A stretch of DNA of 64,000 nucleotides, from positions 70,418 to 134,417 of the forward strand of contig NZ_JBKHUI010000016.1 of assembly GCF_046569695.1 (NCBI RefSeq), in the 5' to 3' direction. The notes under the pieces were generated by a model. That model was not told where the DNA came from, searched no databases, and saw only the letters and a list, made by a program, of their open reading frames with translations. How positions within the stretch are numbered: position 1 is the stretch's first letter; each line of letters begins with the position of its first letter. Position numbers and translations under genes: made by a program. The stretch is from Kluyvera sp046569695. Lineage in GTDB: Bacteria; Pseudomonadota; Gammaproteobacteria; Enterobacterales; Enterobacteriaceae. Shown piece by piece: positions 60,297 to 64,000 of the stretch.

Positions 60297-61328
60297 ATGC
60301 AAAACGTAACAACCGAACTGTGGCAGCGCTATCAGGATGTTAAAGCCAGCGGCACCGCCAAATATGCCCGCGACATCGCCGCCGTGATGGGTATCAGCGA
60401 AGCGGAGCTAACCGAAGCGCGCATCGGCCACGATGCCGTTCGCCTGCAGGATAACGCCCGCGCAATTCTCACCGCGCTTGAAAGCGTGGGTGAAACCAAA
60501 TGCATCTGCCGCAACGAATATGCAGTTCACGAGCAGGTTGGCGCCTTCACCCACCAGCACCTCGACGGCCATGCAGGCCTGGTGCTGAACCCGCGCGCGC
60601 TGGATCTGCGCCTGTTCCTGAGCCAGTGGGCGAGCGCGTTCCACGTCAACGATCAGGGTCGCGAAAGTATTCAGTTCTTTGATCCGCACGGCGACGCGGT
60701 GCTGAAGGTTTATACCACCGATGCCACGGACAGTGCGGCCTGGCAGGCGCTGATTGCCGAACAGACGCAATCAAACCCAACGCCGCTGACCCTGCGCCCG
60801 GTAGAAAATGCCCGCTACGCCGAGACGGCAGACGGTGCGGCGCTGGAAAAAGAGTGGCGCGCGATGACCGACGTCCATCAGTTCTTCGTGCTGCTGCGCA
60901 AATACAACCTCTCACGCCAGCAGGCTTTCCGCCTGGTGAGCGATGACCTGGCCTGCCGTATCGACACCGAGGCCCTGCCTCGCCTGCTGGAAACCATCCA
61001 ACAGGACGGCAACGAATTTATGATTTTCGTCGGCAACCGCGGCTGCGTGCAGATCTTCACCGGAACGCTGGAGAAGCTGACGCCAATGCGCGGCTGGATC
61101 AACATCTTCAACAGCACCTTCACCCTGCATCTGCGCGAAGAAACCATCGACGAAGTGTGGGTAACCCGTAAACCAACCGTGGACGGCCACGTCACCAGCG
61201 TGGAGCTGTTTGCCAAAGACGGCACCCAGATTGCGCAGCTGTACGGCCAGCGCAGCGAAGGTCACCCGGAGCAAACGCAATGGCGCAGCCAGGTGGATAG
61301 CCTGACGGCAGAAGGCCAGACCGTATGA
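60297..61328 (+). CDS. hmuS: HmuS/HemS haem-degrading protein
   Basis: A 343-aa cytoplasmic protein made of two similar halves (HemS/ChuS family). The haem-ligand His194 is in MTDVHQFFVLLRKYNLSR. It traffics haem or breaks it open to release iron. AAGGAAG precedes the ATG. Its stop overlaps the hmuT start by 4 nt. The in-frame upstream extension into the receptor gene is rejected. Confidence 0.95.
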   Translation: MQNVTTELWQRYQDVKASGTAKYARDIAAVMGISEAELTEARIGHDAVRLQDNARAILTALESVGETKCICRNEYAVHEQVGAFTHQHLDGHAGLVLNPRALDLRLFLSQWASAFHVNDQGRESIQFFDPHGDAVLKVYTTDATDSAAWQALIAEQTQSNPTPLTLRPVENARYAETADGAALEKEWRAMTDVHQFFVLLRKYNLSRQQAFRLVSDDLACRIDTEALPRLLETIQQDGNEFMIFVGNRGCVQIFTGTLEKLTPMRGWINIFNSTFTLHLREETIDEVWVTRKPTVDGHVTSVELFAKDGTQIAQLYGQRSEGHPEQTQWRSQVDSLTAEGQTV

Positions 61329-62140
61329 AACGCCTGCTGATACTGTTAGCCGCGCTACCGCTGTTCTCCAGCGCCGCCGAGCGCATTATCACCCTTGGCG
61401 GCGACGTGACTGAAATCGTCTACGCGCTGGACGCGCAGTCTCAGCTGGTGGCACGCGATAGCACCAGTACCTCGCCGGCGGCAGCGCAATCGCTGCCGGA
61501 CGTCGGCTACCTTCGCCAGCTCAGCACTGAAGGCATTCTCTCGCTGCGCCCGACGCTGGTCCTTGCCAGCAGCCAGGCGCAACCGTCGCTGGTGCTGCAA
61601 AAAGTGGAAGGCAGCAAGGTGAAGGTGGTGAACGTGCCGGGCGGCTATGATGCAACGGCGATGGACAACAAAGTTCGGGTGATTGCCGACGCGTTGGGCA
61701 AACAGACGCAGGGTGAAGCGCTGCGTAAAACGCTGCACGACGATATGGCGAAAATCCCGGCGCAGCCGCTGAACAAGCGCGTGCTGTTTATCCTCAGCCA
61801 CGGCGGCTCCGGCGCGCTGGTGGCCGGCCAGCAAACGGCGGCAGACGGCGCCATCACGCTGGCTGGCTTACAGAACGCTATGCAGGGCTTTGACCACTAC
61901 CGCACCATGTCACAGGAAGGGGTCATTGCCAGCCTGCCGGACCTGGTGGTGATCTCCGCTGATGGCCTGAAAGGTATGGGCGGCGAAGCGGCGCTGTGGA
62001 AGCTGCCGGGGCTGGCGCAAACGCCTGCCGGGCGCAACAAGCAGGTGCTGGTGATTGACGATATGGCGCTGCTGGGCTTCGGCCCGCGCACGCCGCAGGC
62101 GCTGCAACAGCTGCGCCAGAAAGCGGAGCAGCTGCACTGA
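61325..62140 (+). CDS. hmuT: HmuT periplasmic haem-binding protein
   Basis: A 271-aa cluster A-II binding protein. The signal peptide MKRLLILLAALPLFSSA is cleaved before AERIITLGG. The likely axial haem ligand is Tyr62 in DVGYLRQLSTEG, the conserved Tyr of HmuT/ShuT/PhuT proteins. It delivers haem to HmuUV. Its TGA overlaps the hmuU start. Confidence 0.95.
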   Translation: MKRLLILLAALPLFSSAAERIITLGGDVTEIVYALDAQSQLVARDSTSTSPAAAQSLPDVGYLRQLSTEGILSLRPTLVLASSQAQPSLVLQKVEGSKVKVVNVPGGYDATAMDNKVRVIADALGKQTQGEALRKTLHDDMAKIPAQPLNKRVLFILSHGGSGALVAGQQTAADGAITLAGLQNAMQGFDHYRTMSQEGVIASLPDLVVISADGLKGMGGEAALWKLPGLAQTPAGRNKQVLVIDDMALLGFGPRTPQALQQLRQKAEQLH

Positions 62141-63135
62141 TGAACGGCACCGCCTCACGTCAGCTGTGGCTGATGGTGCTGCTACTCGTTGCCCTGACGC
62201 TGTTTGCCACCACGCTCGGCGCCATGCGCCTGCCGCTGGCGAGCATCTGGCCGTCGGGCGATGAGGTGCTGCGCCATATCTGGCTCACCATCCGCTTGCC
62301 ACGCGTTCTGCTGGCGCTGCTGGTTGGCAGCGCGCTGGCGCTCTCCGGCTGCGTGATGCAGGGGCTGTTTCGCAACCCGCTGGCGGACCCGGGCCTGCTC
62401 GGGATCAGCAGCGGCGCGGCGCTGGCGGTGTCATTCTGGGTGGTGCTGCCGATTTCGGTGCCTGTGCTGGTGGCGCTCTACGCGCCGATGCTGGCGGCGT
62501 TTATCGGCAGCCTGGCGGTGATGGCGGTGATTTTTGTCCTCAGCAAAGCGGGAGACGGTTCGCTCTCCCGCCTGCTGCTGGTCGGGATTGCGATTAACGC
62601 CCTGTGCGGTGCGCTGGTAGGCATGCTGTCGTGGATTAGCAACGACACGCAGCTTCGCCAGATGTCGCTATGGGGCATGGGCAGCCTGGGGCAGGCCGAG
62701 TGGCCGACGCTGCTGGTTGCCGCCACGCTGATTATCCCCGCCTCGCTGGTGGTCTGGTGGACGGCGGCGCGCCTGAACCTGCTCCAGTTGGGTGATGAAG
62801 AGGCGCACTACCTCGGCGTTAACGTGCGGGTGCTGCAACGGCTGCTGCTGCTGTGCAGCGCGGTGCTGGTGGCGGCCTCGGTGGCGATAAGCGGCGTCAT
62901 TGGTTTTATTGGGCTGGTGGTGCCGCACCTGATGCGGATGTGGCTGGGGCCGGATCACCGGGGGCTAATCCCTGGTTCTCTGCTGGCGGGGGCGATTTTA
63001 CTGCTGATTGCCGACACCCTCGCGCGCACCATCGCCGCGCCTGCCGAAATGCCGGTTGGCCTGCTGACCAGCCTGCTCGGCGCACCGTGGTTCCTGTGGC
63101 TTATTTTCCGCCAGGAGAGGGGGATGCGTGGATAA
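62140..63135 (+). CDS. hmuU: HmuU haem ABC permease
   Basis: A 331-aa FecCD-family inner-membrane permease with about ten helices. Family motifs: RLPRVLLALLVGSALALSGCVMQ, RNPLADPGLLGISSGAAL, and VAISGVIGFIGLVVPHLMR. It works as a dimer with HmuV. It overlaps hmuT by 1 nt and hmuV by 8 nt. Confidence 0.96.
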   Translation: MNGTASRQLWLMVLLLVALTLFATTLGAMRLPLASIWPSGDEVLRHIWLTIRLPRVLLALLVGSALALSGCVMQGLFRNPLADPGLLGISSGAALAVSFWVVLPISVPVLVALYAPMLAAFIGSLAVMAVIFVLSKAGDGSLSRLLLVGIAINALCGALVGMLSWISNDTQLRQMSLWGMGSLGQAEWPTLLVAATLIIPASLVVWWTAARLNLLQLGDEEAHYLGVNVRVLQRLLLLCSAVLVAASVAISGVIGFIGLVVPHLMRMWLGPDHRGLIPGSLLAGAILLLIADTLARTIAAPAEMPVGLLTSLLGAPWFLWLIFRQERGMRG

Positions 63136-63907
63136 CCAGTACCTTGCTCGTTCGCTATCGCTGAAGCTCGGTAAACGCCGGGTGATTGATGACGTTTCGC
63201 TGTCGCTGCGCCCCGGCGAAGTGACGGCCCTGATTGGCCCTAACGGCGCAGGAAAATCGACCCTGCTGCGGCTGCTGACCGGGTTTTTAACCGCCGACAG
63301 CGGCGAGCAGCATATCGAAGGCAAAGCGCTTAGCGCCTGGTCCGCCCCCGCCCTCTCCCACCGCCGGGCGGTGATGCTGCAGCGCACGCAGCTTAACGCC
63401 AACTGGCCGGTAGAAACGGTGATTGCGATGGGCCGCGCGCCGTGGGGCACAGAGGTTGACCCGGCGCTGATTGCGCGGGTGATGGCCGAAACCGGCTGTA
63501 CGCATCTGGCAGGCCGCCTTTATCCGGCGCTTTCCGGCGGCGAACAGCAGCGCGTGCAGCTGGCGCGCAGCCTCGCGCAGCTGTGGTGTGACGATGGCCC
63601 GCAGGGCTGGCTGTTCCTGGATGAGCCCACCTCGGCGCTGGATCTTTACTATCAACAGCATCTGCTGCGGCTGCTGAAAAAGCTGACCCGACGCGGCAAG
63701 CTGCATGTTTGTATCGTGCTGCACGACCTCAACCTCGCCGCGCTGTGGGCCGACACGATACTGCTGCTGCATCAGGGAAGACTGGTGGCGCAGGGCACGC
63801 CGCAGGAGGTGATTCAGCAATCGGTGATTCACCGTTGGTACGGCGCGGAAATTGCGATGCGCCAGCACCCGGAAGCGGCAGTGCCGCAGATTTATCTGAC
63901 ACCTTAA
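63128..63907 (+). CDS. hmuV: HmuV haem ABC ATP-binding protein
   Basis: A 259-aa ATPase beginning at GTG (63128). Walker A is GPNGAGKST near residue 37, the signature motif is LSGGEQQRV, Walker B is WLFLDEPTSALD, and the switch His is in VLHDLNLAA. The GTG lies inside the 8-nt hmuU overlap, so its translation is coupled. It is the last gene of the operon. Confidence 0.96.
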   Translation: MDNQYLARSLSLKLGKRRVIDDVSLSLRPGEVTALIGPNGAGKSTLLRLLTGFLTADSGEQHIEGKALSAWSAPALSHRRAVMLQRTQLNANWPVETVIAMGRAPWGTEVDPALIARVMAETGCTHLAGRLYPALSGGEQQRVQLARSLAQLWCDDGPQGWLFLDEPTSALDLYYQQHLLRLLKKLTRRGKLHVCIVLHDLNLAALWADTILLLHQGRLVAQGTPQEVIQQSVIHRWYGAEIAMRQHPEAAVPQIYLTP

Positions 63908-63914
63908 TAAATAT

Positions 63915-63938
63915 CCTCCGGCATAGCCGGAGGTTTTT
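63915..63938 (+). terminator. Terminator of the haem operon
   Basis: CCTCCGGC / GCCGGAGG with an ATA loop, then T5. It is 8 bp after hmuV. Confidence 0.93.
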
Positions 63939-63960
63939 CTGATGCGCCTATAAGGCTCTC

Positions 63961-64000
63961 TTACCAGCCGCGCCCTAACAGGCGCATACGATCTGACATT
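63961..64000 (-). CDS. Possible C-terminus of a gene entering from the right (partial)
   Basis: On the minus strand the frame reads MSDRMRLLGRGW then TAA (63961-63963). It sits 22 bp past a terminator that would separate convergent genes. Only 12 codons are visible; I do not recognise the protein. Confidence 0.3.
   Translation of the reverse strand, partial: MSDRMRLLGRGW

Overview
The window is chromosomal DNA from a member of the Enterobacteriaceae. The backbone follows the Escherichia coli order csrA-alaS-recX-recA-pncC-mltB-srl-gutQ-norRVW-hydN/hypF-asc-hyc-hyp-fhlA-ygbA, and protein lengths match E. coli closely. Enterobacterial ERIC and REP-type repeats lie in many gaps. Several inserts absent from this place in E. 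coli K-12 point to an Enterobacter/Leclercia/Klebsiella/Citrobacter-like genome: a zinc-type ABC transporter, a NiCoT nickel permease, a cysteine formate dehydrogenase H, a complete lac operon, a pflDC block and a haem-uptake operon. I cannot fix the genus from the sequence alone.

Region by region. 1-5.5 kb: csrA (cut by the window edge), alaS, recX, and recA with a perfect palindromic SOS box, then pncC. 5.6-8.2 kb: an ABC metal importer behind a Zur-like box, led by a 35-codon membrane-peptide ORF. 8.3-14.7 kb: mltB, then sorbitol uptake and catabolism srlAEBDMR-gutQ, with an ERIC element in the srlA leader. 14.7-19.0 kb: nitric-oxide detoxification, norR divergent from norVW, with three NorR sites and a sigma-54 promoter. 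19.2-25.3 kb: a predicted sigma-54 operon hydN-fdhF(Cys)-hypF-NiCoT. 25.4-29.6 kb: aryl-beta-glucoside genes ascG/ascFB. 29.7-35.9 kb: lacI-lacZYA with operators O1, O2 and O3, the CRP site and a terminator, inserted between ascB and hycI. 36-47.8 kb: the formate hydrogenlyase operon hycABCDEFGHI and, divergent from it, hypABCDE, each with its own -24/-12 promoter. 48-50.1 kb: fhlA.

50.1-57 kb: a block between fhlA and ygbA. It holds a two-repeat molbindin, a secreted alpha/beta hydrolase, the glycyl-radical pair pflD-pflC, and a phytanoyl-CoA-dioxygenase-like enzyme divergent from an AraC regulator. 57-64 kb: ygbA with an NsrR-like site, a SelW-like CxxC protein, and a Fur-box-preceded haem operon (TonB receptor, hmuSTUV) ending at a strong terminator.

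Functionally the window is rich in anaerobic metabolism. It encodes nearly all parts of formate hydrogenlyase: hydrogenase-3, maturation factors, a nickel importer, a formate dehydrogenase, electron-transfer proteins, the FhlA activator and a molybdenum-cofactor or molybdate-binding protein. Carbohydrate uptake (sorbitol, beta-glucosides, lactose), zinc and haem acquisition, and nitric-oxide defence surround it. I found no CRISPR array, transposase, integrase, tRNA or rRNA gene.
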